A stretch of 64,000 bases of DNA from Umezawaea tangerina (GCF_003002815.1 NZ_PVTF01000008.1:186001-250000); one strand, 5' to 3'. Positions 8,366 to 16,015 are shown, numbered from the stretch's first letter. A program made the numbers and translations. Notes: generated by a model from the sequence alone, not told the origin.

Positions 8366-9247
8366 GTGGCGGGCGCGGACTCCGCGGGCGCCGACTCCGC
8401 GGGAGCTGTCGGACTGGTGCTCGCGCGCCCGGCCAGGCTGCTGGGCGCCGAGCCGTTCTTCATGGAGTTCATCGCGGGCATCGAGGAACGGCTCAGCGAG
8501 CGCGGGCTGTCCGTGCTGCTGCACGTGGTGGCCACGCACGACGCCGAGACCGCCGCCTACCGCCGGTGGGCGGCGAGCCGGATGGTCGACGCGGTGCTGC
8601 TGGTCAACCGGACCGCGGAGGACCCGAGGCTCGCGGTGCTGCGCGAGGTCGGCCTGCCCGCGGTCGTCATCGGCGAGCCGTCGGCCGACCTGCCGGTGCC
8701 CTCCGTGCGCACCGACAACGCCGGGCCCGTCGAGGAGGCGCTGGCGCACCTGCTGGAGCTCGGCCACCGGCGGATCGCTCGGATCACCGGCCCGCGGACC
8801 CTGCTGCACACGCGGGCCCGCACGGACGCGCTCGTCCGCGGCTGCCAGGCCGTCGGGATCGAGCCGGTGGTGCTGGAGGGCGACTACTCCGAGGAGTCCG
8901 GCGCCAAGCTCACCACCGCGCTGCTGGCCGGCGAGGACCGGCCGACGGCGATCCTCTACGACAACGACGTCATGGCCGTGGCGGGCCTGAACGCGGCCAA
9001 GGAGCTCGGCGTCGCCGTGCCCGCCGAGCTCAGCCTGGTCGCCTGGGACGACTCGACCCTGTGCAGGCTCGCCTCGCCCGCGCTGACCACGATGAGCGTG
9101 GACGTGCACCAGTTCGGGATCCTGGTCGCCGACTCGGTGCTGGAGCTGATCGACGGCCTGCCCGTCGCCGACCGCTGGTCGCCGACCGCGACGCTCGTCC
9201 ACCGGGGGAGCAGTGCTCCCGCGCCGAACCACCGAGGAGAACCGTGA
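8366..9247 (+). CDS. LacI-family effector-binding domain without the DNA-binding domain
   Basis: A 293-residue protein that aligns over its whole length with the periplasmic-binding-protein-like domain of LacI regulators but has no helix-turn-helix or hinge helix. It is a clear paralogue of the complete LacI protein encoded at 12337-13359. Both share the RPAR-LG-EPFF opening, AYRRW, LGHRRI, DNDVMAV, and LSLVAWDDS followed by LCRL. The GTG start directly follows the beta-mannosidase TGA, and its stop overlaps the next GTG, so it is translated within the operon. Residues 2-13 come from a 15-base tandem duplication. A start at 8415 (GTG) would leave that part out. Possible roles are ligand buffering, heterodimer formation with the complete LacI, or loss of function. 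None is established. Confidence 0.88.
   Translation: MAGADSAGADSAGAVGLVLARPARLLGAEPFFMEFIAGIEERLSERGLSVLLHVVATHDAETAAYRRWAASRMVDAVLLVNRTAEDPRLAVLREVGLPAVVIGEPSADLPVPSVRTDNAGPVEEALAHLLELGHRRIARITGPRTLLHTRARTDALVRGCQAVGIEPVVLEGDYSEESGAKLTTALLAGEDRPTAILYDNDVMAVAGLNAAKELGVAVPAELSLVAWDDSTLCRLASPALTTMSVDVHQFGILVADSVLELIDGLPVADRWSPTATLVHRGSSAPAPNHRGEP
8371..8400 (+). repeat. 15-base tandem duplication at the start of the truncated LacI gene
   Basis: GGGCGCGGACTCCGC (8371-8385) is repeated at 8386-8400 with one mismatch. The repeat encodes the GADSAGADSAG run at the N-terminus of the HTH-less LacI protein, exactly where the DNA-binding domain would be expected. Confidence 0.8.
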
Positions 9248-10233
9248 CCCACGTCGCCGCGGACACGCGCTACGACGACATGCCCTACCGCCGGGTCGGC
9301 CGCAGCGGGCTCAAGCTGCCCGCGGTGTCCTTGGGGCTCTGGCACAACTTCGGCGACGGCGACCGGACCGGCGACGTGCAGCGCGCCGTGCTGCGCCGGG
9401 CGTTCGACCTCGGCGTGACGCACTTCGACCTGGCGAACAACTACGGCCCGCCGCCCGGCTCGGCGGAGGAGAACTTCGGCAGGCACTTCCGCCGCGACCT
9501 GCGCCCGTACCGCGACGAGCTGGTGATCTCGACCAAGGCGGGCTACCACATGTGGGCTGGCCCGTACGGCGAGTGGGGCTCGCGCAAGTCCCTGCTGTCC
9601 TCTTTGGACCAGTCGCTGACCCGGATGGGCCTGGACTACGTCGACGTCTTCTACTCCCACCGCCCGGACCCGGACACCCCGGTCGAGGAGACGATGGGCG
9701 CGCTGGACACCGCGGTGCGCCAGGGCAAAGCGCTCTACGCGGGCATCTCCAACTACTCGCCGGAGCAGACCGTCGCGGCCGCGCGGGCGCTCGCCGACCT
9801 CGGCACCCCGCTGCTGATCCACCAGCCGTCGTACTCGATGGTGAACCGGTGGGTCGAGGACGGCCTGCTCGACACCCTGGACTCGCTGGGCGTCGGGTCG
9901 ATCGTGTTCTCGCCGCTGGCGCAGGGCCTGCTCACCGACCGGTACCTCAAGGGCGTCCCCGCGGACTCCCGTGCGGCCTCGGCCAGCCCGTTCCTCAGCT
10001 CGGAGCGCCTGACCGAGGACGCGCTGGCGAAGGTGGCCGCGCTGGACGACATCGCGAAGCGCCGTGGCCAGACGCTGGCCCAGATGGCCATCGCCTGGGT
10101 GCTGCGCGGTGGCCGGGTCACCTCGGCGCTGGTCGGCGCCAGCAGCGTGGCGCAGCTGGAGGACACCGTCGCGGCGACCCGGAACCTGGAGTTCCACGCC
10201 GACGAGCTGGCCGAGATCGAGAACGTGCTCTGA
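9244..10233 (+). CDS. Aldo/keto reductase (YghZ / Kv-beta-like)
   Basis: A 329-residue NADPH-dependent reductase fold. YRRVGRSGLKLPAVSLGLW at the N-terminus, FDLANNYG with the catalytic Tyr, STKAGY with the Lys, and YSHRPD with the active-site His are all in place. GPPPGSAEENFG matches the branch that contains E. coli YghZ (glyceraldehyde-3-phosphate/methylglyoxal reductase). The GTG overlaps the preceding TGA by four bases, so it is coupled to the LacI-like gene. In this locus it might reduce a released sugar or detoxify methylglyoxal made during sugar overflow. The true substrate is unknown. Confidence 0.93.
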   Translation: MTHVAADTRYDDMPYRRVGRSGLKLPAVSLGLWHNFGDGDRTGDVQRAVLRRAFDLGVTHFDLANNYGPPPGSAEENFGRHFRRDLRPYRDELVISTKAGYHMWAGPYGEWGSRKSLLSSLDQSLTRMGLDYVDVFYSHRPDPDTPVEETMGALDTAVRQGKALYAGISNYSPEQTVAAARALADLGTPLLIHQPSYSMVNRWVEDGLLDTLDSLGVGSIVFSPLAQGLLTDRYLKGVPADSRAASASPFLSSERLTEDALAKVAALDDIAKRRGQTLAQMAIAWVLRGGRVTSALVGASSVAQLEDTVAATRNLEFHADELAEIENVL

Positions 10234-10263
10234 CGACGGGGGACACCCGTCGGCATTCGGGTC

Positions 10264-10303
10264 GGTGGTGGTGACCGGGGTCGACCCGCCCGGTCGACCA
10301 CCC
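10264..10303 (+). terminator. Imperfect hairpin between the reductase and kinase genes
   Basis: GGTGGTGACCGGG and CCCGGTCGACCACC pair with a small bulge around a GTCGACCCG loop in the 100-base gap. It could attenuate transcription between the aldo/keto reductase and ROK kinase genes or act as a processing site. Confidence 0.3.
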
Positions 10304-10333
10304 CCGTCCTCCCCCCATGGTGAGGTGAGCTGC

Positions 10334-11314
10334 ATGCCGCGGAACCCCGATCTCGCGCTCGCCGTGGACGTGGGCGGCACGAAACTCGCGACGGCGCTGG
10401 TGGAGGTCGACGGGACGGTGACCCACCGCCGGTCCGCGGCCACCCCGCCCGGTGACGCCGACGCGGTGTGGCTGGCGCTGGCCGACCAGGTGCGCGAGCT
10501 GGTCGCGGTCGCGGGCGGCGCGCTCACCGGGGTCGGCATCGCCAGCGCCGCCCCGATGGACGTGCGCACCGGCACGGTCAGCCCGGTCAACATCCCCGGC
10601 TGGCGCGGTTTCCCGCTCGTCGAACGGGTCGCCGCGCTGGTGCCCGGACTGCCGGTGCGGCTGGCCGGGGACGCGGTCTGCATGGCGCTGGCCGAGTACC
10701 ACCACGGCGCGGGCCGGGGGAGCGACGCGCTGCTGGGCATGGTCGTGTCCACCGGCATCGGCGGCGGGTTCGTGTTCGACGGCCGCCCCCACCTCGGCGC
10801 CGCGGGCAACGCCGGGCACGTCGGCCACTTCGTGCTCGACCCGGACGGGCCGCTGTGCCCGTGCGGCGCGCGCGGCTGCGCGGAGGCCATCGCCAGCGGG
10901 CCGTCGATCGTGCGCTGGGCGCTGGAGCGGGGCTGGTCGCCCGACGGTGACGCCGACGGCCTGTCGCTGGCCGCCTCGGCCCACGCGGGCGACCCGGTCG
11001 CGCTGGCCGCGTTCCACCGGTCCGGCGAGGCCGTCGCACGGGTGATCACCGTCGCCGCGGCGCTGTGCGAGGTCGACCGGGTCGTCGTCGGGGGCGGAGT
11101 CGCGCAGGCGTGGGGACTGCTCGGCCCGGCCATCGCCGACTCGCTCGGCGGATGGCCGGGCCTGGACTTCATGCGGCGGGTCGACGTGCTGCCCGCCCTG
11201 CTCGGCGTGGACTCCGGTCTGGTCGGCGCCGCCGCCCTGGTCAGGTCGCCAGGGTCGCCCGCAGGTGGCGCAGCTGCCGTTCCACGTGAGTCCGCGGCAC
11301 CGAGTGCGCGGTGA
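10334..11314 (+). CDS. ROK family sugar kinase
   Basis: A 326-residue ROK protein without an N-terminal helix-turn-helix, so it is a kinase and not a NagC/XylR-type repressor. The phosphate-binding DVGGTK is at residues 12-17. GMVVSTGIGGG follows, and the CPCGARGC motif near residues 175-182 supplies the cysteines of the ROK structural zinc site. It probably phosphorylates the hexose released by the preceding glycosidases, most simply mannose or glucose. GGTGAG lies upstream of the ATG. The 3' end overlaps the convergent esterase gene by 74 bases. The last 20 or so residues, rich in Pro, Ala and Ser, are an extension beyond the usual ROK end. Confidence 0.92.
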   Translation: MPRNPDLALAVDVGGTKLATALVEVDGTVTHRRSAATPPGDADAVWLALADQVRELVAVAGGALTGVGIASAAPMDVRTGTVSPVNIPGWRGFPLVERVAALVPGLPVRLAGDAVCMALAEYHHGAGRGSDALLGMVVSTGIGGGFVFDGRPHLGAAGNAGHVGHFVLDPDGPLCPCGARGCAEAIASGPSIVRWALERGWSPDGDADGLSLAASAHAGDPVALAAFHRSGEAVARVITVAAALCEVDRVVVGGGVAQAWGLLGPAIADSLGGWPGLDFMRRVDVLPALLGVDSGLVGAAALVRSPGSPAGGAAAVPRESAAPSAR

Positions 11315-12221
11315 ACGGGAACACCGCGATGTCCTTCGCCGCCTTGATCTCGTTGTAGGCCGCGTACACGGTGGACGGCGGGCACACGTCGTCCATCAGC
11401 CCGGTGCTGAGCAGGCACTCCGCGGTGATCCGGCGGGCCAGCAGGGCGCCGTCCACGTACCGCAGCGTGTCCAGCGCGGTGTCCACGAGGTCGATGTTCT
11501 GGGCGAGGAAGTCGGCGATCTCGCTGTAGGGCGCCTTGCCGGTGAGCGTGACCGCCCGCTGGAAGTCGCACAGGAACGGCACGTCCGCGTGGCACACCTT
11601 GACCAGGTCGCCGCTGAGCGCCGCCGCCGCGAGCGAGAGCCCGCCGCCCTGGCTCACGCCGCTGACCGCGATCCGGTCGCGGTCCACGCCGTCCAGCTCC
11701 GCGGCCACCTCGACCGCGCGGGCCGCGTCGACCATCAGCCGCGTGTAGTAGTAGGTCTCCGGCGACTGGATGCCCCTGGTCATCATGCCGGGGAACGCCG
11801 GGCCCGCCAGCGCCGCGCCGGGGTCGCCGGTCGCGCCGATCGACCACTTCCCGCCCTGGCCGCGGGTGTCCATCACGAACTGCGCGAACCCCGAGGCGGG
11901 CAGCAGGGCGTGCTCGGCGGGCAGGCCGCGGCCGCCGCCGTAGCCGATGAACGTGACCACCGTCGGCAACGGGGTGTCACCGCTGCCCGGCGGCCGGAGG
12001 TACCAGGCGCGGATCGGGTCGCCGTCCGCGCCGGAGAACTCCACGTCCAGCACGGGCAGCGGCCCGTAGGCCTCGGGCTCGTGCGGTGTGAGCGTCGTCG
12101 GTTTCGCCGCCGCCCGAGCCTGGTCGAGCCGGGCCGCCCACCACCCGTCGAGGTCGGCGGGCTCCTCGGTCGACGTCCGGTACTCGCGCAGCTTCTCGGC
12201 GGGCAGATCGAACCACGGCAA
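11241..12221 (-). CDS. Acetyl xylan esterase / cephalosporin-C deacetylase (CE7)
   Basis: A 326-residue alpha/beta hydrolase with the CE7 order: MPWFDLPAEKLREY at the N-terminus, YGGGRG (oxyanion region), and GVSQGGG with the nucleophilic Ser. The family removes acetyl groups from short oligosaccharides. With no signal peptide it would deacetylate imported, acetylated manno- or xylo-oligosaccharides. The start is the TTG at 12221, chosen because the family begins at this motif and AGGGGG sits at a proper distance upstream. It is divergent from the lacI gene, and an operator-like sequence lies 18 bases before its start. Its tail overlaps the convergent kinase gene. Confidence 0.92.
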   Translation of the reverse strand: MPWFDLPAEKLREYRTSTEEPADLDGWWAARLDQARAAAKPTTLTPHEPEAYGPLPVLDVEFSGADGDPIRAWYLRPPGSGDTPLPTVVTFIGYGGGRGLPAEHALLPASGFAQFVMDTRGQGGKWSIGATGDPGAALAGPAFPGMMTRGIQSPETYYYTRLMVDAARAVEVAAELDGVDRDRIAVSGVSQGGGLSLAAAALSGDLVKVCHADVPFLCDFQRAVTLTGKAPYSEIADFLAQNIDLVDTALDTLRYVDGALLARRITAECLLSTGLMDDVCPPSTVYAAYNEIKAAKDIAVFPFTAHSVPRTHVERQLRHLRATLAT

Positions 12222-12238
12222 GGTGTACCCCCTGGTGC

Positions 12239-12251
12239 TTAACCGATTGAC
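12239..12251. promoter_or_regulatory. Operator-like site between the CE7 esterase and lacI genes
   Basis: TTAACCGATTGAC matches 11 of 13 bases of the perfect palindrome at 13379-13392. It lies 18 bases upstream of the esterase start and 86 bases before lacI, so one LacI dimer could control both divergent genes. Confidence 0.55.
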
Positions 12252-12336
12252 CGCTTGGGACCCTACCCGCGCGCGCCTGCGTGTGGACCGGACGTCCGCG
12301 ACTAGACTCCCCGTGATCAACAGCGAGGGGGAGCGG

Positions 12337-13359
12337 GTGCGGGACAAGCGTCCGACCATCTCGGACATCGCCAAGGCGGCCGGGGTGTCCACCGGCGCGG
12401 TGTCGTACGCGCTCAACGGCAGGCCGGGGGTGTCCGACGCGACGCGCAAGCGGGTCGTCGAGATCGCCGACCGGCTCGGCTGGGTGCCCAGCAGCGCCGC
12501 TCGTTCGCTGTCGGACGGCCGGGCCAACGCCATCGGACTGGTGGTCGACCGGCCCGCCCGCGAGCTCGGTGTCGAGCCCTTCTTCGTGCAGCTCATCGCC
12601 GGGATCCAGGACGCGCTCGCCGACGGCCCGACCGCGCTGCTGCTCCAGGTCACCGACGACGCCACCGCCGAGCTGGAGGCCTACCGCCGCTGGTGGGCCG
12701 GGCGGCGGGTGGACGGGGTGCTGCTGGCCGACCTCCGCGACGACGACCGGCGCGTCGAGCTCGTGCGCGAGCTCGGCCTGCCGACCGTGGTGCTGGCCGA
12801 ACCCGTGCTGCCGGACCTGCCCTGCGTGTGGACCGACGACGAGTCCGCCGTGTCCGAGGTCGTCGAGTACCTCGCCGCGCTGGGGCACCGCCGCATCGTG
12901 CGGGTGGCGGGGCCGACGACGTTCGTGCACACCCAGATCCGGTCGAACGCCTTCACCGCCGCGGCCGGGCGGCTCGGGCTGCACGAGGCCAGGGTGGTGC
13001 ACGCCGACTACTCCGACGAAGTCGCCGCGCGGGTCACCCGGCGCGTGCTGACCAGCGGTGAGCCGCCGACGGCGATGGTGTTCGACAACGACGTGATGGC
13101 CGTGTCCGCGCTGGCCGTCGCGCACGAGCTCGGCATCCCGGTGCCCGACCGGCTGTCCCTGGTGGCGTGGGACGACTCCGCGCTCTGCCGCCTCGTCCGT
13201 CCCGCGCTGACCGCCGTGCGCCGCCCGATCGCCGAGCGCGGCGCCACCGCCGTGCGGCTGCTGCTCGACGTGATCGGCGGCGGCGAGGCCGCCCACGTGA
13301 AGACCTCGGACCCGGAACTGGTGCCGCGGTCGAGCACCGGTCCCGCGCCGCGGCCCTGA
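12337..13359 (+). CDS. LacI family transcriptional regulator
   Basis: A complete 340-residue LacI repressor. The helix-turn-helix TISDIAKAAGVSTGAVSYAL is at residues 7-26, a hinge with VPSSAARSL at about 50-58, then the sugar-binding domain. I prefer the GTG at 12337 over the one at 12313 because GAGGGGGAG is ideally placed before it and the protein then begins seven residues before the HTH. The effector domain is paralogous to the HTH-less protein at 8366-9247. Operator-like sites occur upstream in the divergent gap and downstream before the secreted esterase, so the probable regulon is lacI itself and both esterase genes. Confidence 0.95.
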   Translation: MRDKRPTISDIAKAAGVSTGAVSYALNGRPGVSDATRKRVVEIADRLGWVPSSAARSLSDGRANAIGLVVDRPARELGVEPFFVQLIAGIQDALADGPTALLLQVTDDATAELEAYRRWWAGRRVDGVLLADLRDDDRRVELVRELGLPTVVLAEPVLPDLPCVWTDDESAVSEVVEYLAALGHRRIVRVAGPTTFVHTQIRSNAFTAAAGRLGLHEARVVHADYSDEVAARVTRRVLTSGEPPTAMVFDNDVMAVSALAVAHELGIPVPDRLSLVAWDDSALCRLVRPALTAVRRPIAERGATAVRLLLDVIGGGEAAHVKTSDPELVPRSSTGPAPRP

Positions 13360-13378
13360 CCCCCTTGCCGGGCGTGCT

Positions 13379-13392
13379 GTTAACCGGTTAAC
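13379..13392. promoter_or_regulatory. Perfect palindrome upstream of the secreted SGNH esterase (LacI operator candidate)
   Basis: GTTAACCGGTTAAC is a perfect 14-base palindrome with the central C-G step common in LacI operators. It lies 20 bases after lacI and 87 bases before the SGNH esterase, and is echoed by the site at 12239-12251. Confidence 0.65.
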
Positions 13393-13479
13393 TCAAGACG
13401 GACGAACCAACCTGCCGGAATTCGCTCGACGAGGAAGCGCACCCGCCTTCCCCGTGCTCCAAGCGATGGAGGGTTGTTC

Positions 13480-14586
13480 ATGAAGTCCTTCTTGGCCTCC
13501 CTGCTGGCCGTTCTCCTGCTCTGCGCGGTCCCCGCGCCCGCGTCGTCGTCGACGGCCCAGCCCGCCGCGGCGGGCCCGTCGGCCGCGGCACCGACCAGGA
13601 TCATGGCCCTCGGTGACTCGATCACCGGCTCACCGGGGTGCTGGCGGGCGCTGCTGTGGCAGCACCTGCAGGCCTCCGGCCTCACCAACACCGACTTCGT
13701 CGGCACGCTGCCCGCGCAGGGCTGCGGCTTCACCTACGACGGCGAGAACGAGGGCCACGGCGGCTTCCTCGCCACCCGGATCGCCGACGAGAACCAGCTG
13801 CCCGGCTGGCTCTCGTCCACCAGGCCCGACATCGTCCTGGTGCACCTGGGCACCAACGACGTGTGGAACAACATCCCCGCGTCCACCATCCTGACCGCGT
13901 TCACCAAGCTGGTCGGCCAGATGCGCGCGAGCAACCCGGACACGAAGGTGCTGGTCGCCCGGATCATCCCGATGAACCCGTCCGGCTGCGCCGAGTGCGG
14001 TCAGCGCGTCGTCACCCTGAACGACGCCATCCCCGGCTGGGCCTCCGCCAACTCCACGACCAGGTCCCCCATCACCGTCGTCGACCAGTGGACCGGGTTC
14101 AGCACCGCGACCGACACCTACGACGGCGTCCACCCCAACGACACCTCGGGCATCCAGAAGATCGAAAGCCGCTGGTACCCGCCGCTGGCCGCCCTCCTCA
14201 CCGGCACCACCCCGCCACCCACCGGCACCGCCCTGGTCGGCACCCAGTCCGGCCGCTGCCTCGACCTCGCCGCGGCCGGCACGACCCAGCTCCACGACTG
14301 CACCGGCGCCACGTCCCAGCAGTGGACCTCCACCACGGCCCGTGAGCTGCGCACGTCGGCGGGCAGGTGCCTCGACGCCACCGGCACCTCGGCGGGCGCC
14401 GACCTCCGGGTCGCCACCTGCACCGGTCAGCCGAACCAGCAGTGGACGCTCGGATCCGACGGCACCCTCAAGAGCGCCCAGTCCTCCCTGTGCCTCGACG
14501 CCATCGGGCAGGGAACGGCCAACGGCACCCGCGTCGCCCTGTGGACCTGCAACGGCCAGACCAACCAGAAGTGGACCCGGCGGTAG
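13480..14586 (+). CDS. Secreted SGNH-hydrolase esterase with C-terminal ricin-type lectin domain
   Basis: A 368-residue secreted enzyme. Residues 1-32 form a signal peptide ending in the Ala/Ser-rich APASSSTA stretch. The SGNH/GDSL domain has MALGDSITGS (nucleophile block), HLGTNDVW (Asn block) and DGVHPND (Asp-His block). A TPPPTG linker at about 245 leads to a beta-trefoil domain with SGRCLDLA, QQWTS and NQQWTL repeats that binds sugars. GGAGGG precedes the ATG. This architecture is common among actinomycete extracellular acetyl-xylan or acetyl-mannan esterases. It would deacetylate polymer outside the cell, complementing the intracellular CE7 esterase. The palindrome upstream suggests LacI control. 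Confidence 0.92.
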   Translation: MKSFLASLLAVLLLCAVPAPASSSTAQPAAAGPSAAAPTRIMALGDSITGSPGCWRALLWQHLQASGLTNTDFVGTLPAQGCGFTYDGENEGHGGFLATRIADENQLPGWLSSTRPDIVLVHLGTNDVWNNIPASTILTAFTKLVGQMRASNPDTKVLVARIIPMNPSGCAECGQRVVTLNDAIPGWASANSTTRSPITVVDQWTGFSTATDTYDGVHPNDTSGIQKIESRWYPPLAALLTGTTPPPTGTALVGTQSGRCLDLAAAGTTQLHDCTGATSQQWTSTTARELRTSAGRCLDATGTSAGADLRVATCTGQPNQQWTLGSDGTLKSAQSSLCLDAIGQGTANGTRVALWTCNGQTNQKWTRR

Positions 14587-14602
14587 CGGTCGACGGTCCC
14601 GA

Positions 14603-14638
14603 CGGTGGTGGCGGTCGCCGCGACGGCCGCCACCACCG
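14603..14638 (+). terminator. Terminator of the SGNH esterase gene
   Basis: A perfect 12-base inverted repeat, CGGTGGTGGCGG (14603-14614) and its complement (14627-14638), starts 17 bases after the stop with a 12-base loop. A U-tract is absent, as usual in high-GC actinomycetes. Confidence 0.65.
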
Positions 14639-14652
14639 CTTCACCGCGGTGC

Positions 14653-14820
14653 GACGCGCTGGTCGCCCTGGTGCGGGCGTACCTCGGGTTCGCCCGGTCC
14701 CGGCCCGCCCACGTCCGGCCGGTGTTCCGGCCGGAGCTGTCCGAGCCGCCGAAGGGACCCGCCGGGCACGACGCCCGCGACACCGGGTTCCGGCTCATCG
14801 GCGACGTCGTCAGGTCCTGC
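14653..14820 (+). pseudogene. Relic of a TetR regulator C-terminal domain
   Basis: The + strand encodes DALVALVRAYLGFARSRPAH, then VRPVFRPELSEPP and FRLIGDVV. This resembles the C-terminal domain of TetR proteins, where a YxxFAxxHPxxxRxMF stretch is typical. No helix-turn-helix precedes it, the similarity begins just after the esterase terminator, and the frame runs into the opposing LuxR gene. It looks like a decayed fragment. The identification rests on one short stretch. Confidence 0.45.
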
Positions 14821-15334
14821 GCGTCCGCGCGCCGTCGCGCGGTGCGGCGGACAGCAGGGACGTCCGGGTCGTCAGGGCGACCGCCTGCAGACGGGAGTGC
14901 ACGCCGAGCTTCGCGAGCAGCGACTGCACGTGGGTGCGGACGGTCGTGGTGGAGACGGTCATGCGGTCGGCCATGGCGCTGGTGGTGAGGCCCTGCACGA
15001 GCAGGTCCAGGCACTGCCATTCGCGACGGGTCAGGTGGGCCGCGAGCTGGATGGCCTCGGCCGCCTCGTCGGTGGTCCCGCGGGTGGTGATCCGCGACAG
15101 CTCCCGGTCCAGCGCGCGGAGCCGTTCGGCGGTCGAAGGCGGCAGCGCCGGGTCGGATCCCAGGCTGCCCACCAGGTCCGACACGCTCGTCAGCGCGTCG
15201 TCCAGCGCGTGCACGATCTCCGCGTTGCGCCGGTCCTCGTCCCGCCTACCCGCGGTGCGTCTCCGATCGCGTGAACGGTCCACCGACACCCCCAGCGTCA
15301 CCAGCGCGCGGCATTCCACGCCGCGTCGCCTCAC
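14810..15334 (-). CDS. LuxR-type helix-turn-helix regulator
   Basis: About 174 residues with a C-terminal LuxR/GerE domain: LTRREWQCLDLLVQGLTT, then a segment containing STTTVRTHVQSLLAKLGVHS, which supplies the recognition helix. The N-terminal half (HALDDALTSVSDLVGSL, then RLRALDRELSRI) is helical and could be a short coiled-coil dimerisation or sensor segment. There is no receiver domain. The start is uncertain: in-frame GTG codons near 15319 or later are possible. It is separated from the sortase gene by 30 bases in the same direction, so it could be cotranscribed with the surface-protein operon or be its regulator. No ligand is suggested. Confidence 0.75.
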   Translation of the reverse strand: MRRRGVECRALVTLGVSVDRSRDRRRTAGRRDEDRRNAEIVHALDDALTSVSDLVGSLGSDPALPPSTAERLRALDRELSRITTRGTTDEAAEAIQLAAHLTRREWQCLDLLVQGLTTSAMADRMTVSTTTVRTHVQSLLAKLGVHSRLQAVALTTRTSLLSAAPRDGARTRRT

Positions 15335-15364
15335 CTGGTATTCGAAGCGGACCCCCTGCGCGTT

Positions 15365-16015
15365 TCACCTCGGGACCGCTTCGACGATGACGTTGTCCAA
15401 GTAGCTGTGCGCGGCCGTGTCGAGCTTCCCGCCGCAGGTCACGAGCCGGAGGACTGGTGTCGGCAGCGGGGCGTACACCAGGTCGGTGGGGAACGCGGTC
15501 TTCGCGACCCGGATGCTGGACTCCACGACGAACGCGACGGTGCTGCCGTCCTCGCGGTCCACCGAGATCTCGTCGCCGGGCTTGAGGTCGGCGAGCCGGA
15601 AGAACACGGCGGGGCCGTCGTGGGAGTCGATGTGCCCGGCCAGCAGGGCGGGGCCGACCGCGCCGGGTGCCGGGCCGCCGGTGAACCAGCCGGTGTCCTC
15701 CGGGGTGCCGGGTGGCACGAGGGCGCCGGTCTCGTCGACGCCGACGTCCACGATCGGGCTGTCGACGCCGATCACGGGGATCCGCAGCCGCACCGGGGCC
15801 GCCGCGGTCGCCGCGTCCTGCTCGGCCGGGCCGGTGGCCCAGCTCGGGTCGAGCCTGGTCGCGGCCACGGGCACCGCCGACCCGGCCACGACGTCGTCGA
15901 CGGCGAGCCGGGACAGGGCGATCGCGGACGCGGCGACGACCACCGCGCCCGCCGCACCGGCGGTGCGGCGCAGGTCGTGGCGCGGTGGTCGGCGCAAGCG
16001 GTGGCGACCGGTCAT
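15365..16015 (-). CDS. Sortase (class F-like)
   Basis: A 216-residue membrane-anchored transpeptidase. A basic N-terminus and one membrane segment (roughly residues 18-38) are followed by the sortase barrel. LRIPVIGVDSPIVDVGVD starts the fold, GPALLAGHIDSHDG carries the catalytic H128, and LRLVTCGG carries the catalytic C194. After C194 the only Arg is the final residue, so the usual third catalytic Arg in the last strand is not evident; the place where I expect it reads SYLDNVIV. The start codon overlaps the stop of the DUF4397 gene (ATGA), pairing enzyme and likely substrate. It would join a sorted protein to peptidoglycan outside the membrane. Confidence 0.9.
   Translation of the reverse strand: MTGRHRLRRPPRHDLRRTAGAAGAVVVAASAIALSRLAVDDVVAGSAVPVAATRLDPSWATGPAEQDAATAAAPVRLRIPVIGVDSPIVDVGVDETGALVPPGTPEDTGWFTGGPAPGAVGPALLAGHIDSHDGPAVFFRLADLKPGDEISVDREDGSTVAFVVESSIRVAKTAFPTDLVYAPLPTPVLRLVTCGGKLDTAAHSYLDNVIVEAVPR

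Noticed and set aside
5852-9232. 1126-codon minus-strand frame opposite the beta-mannosidase and LacI-like genes
   Set aside because: Low-complexity composition, no motif, and exact overlap with two convincing genes.
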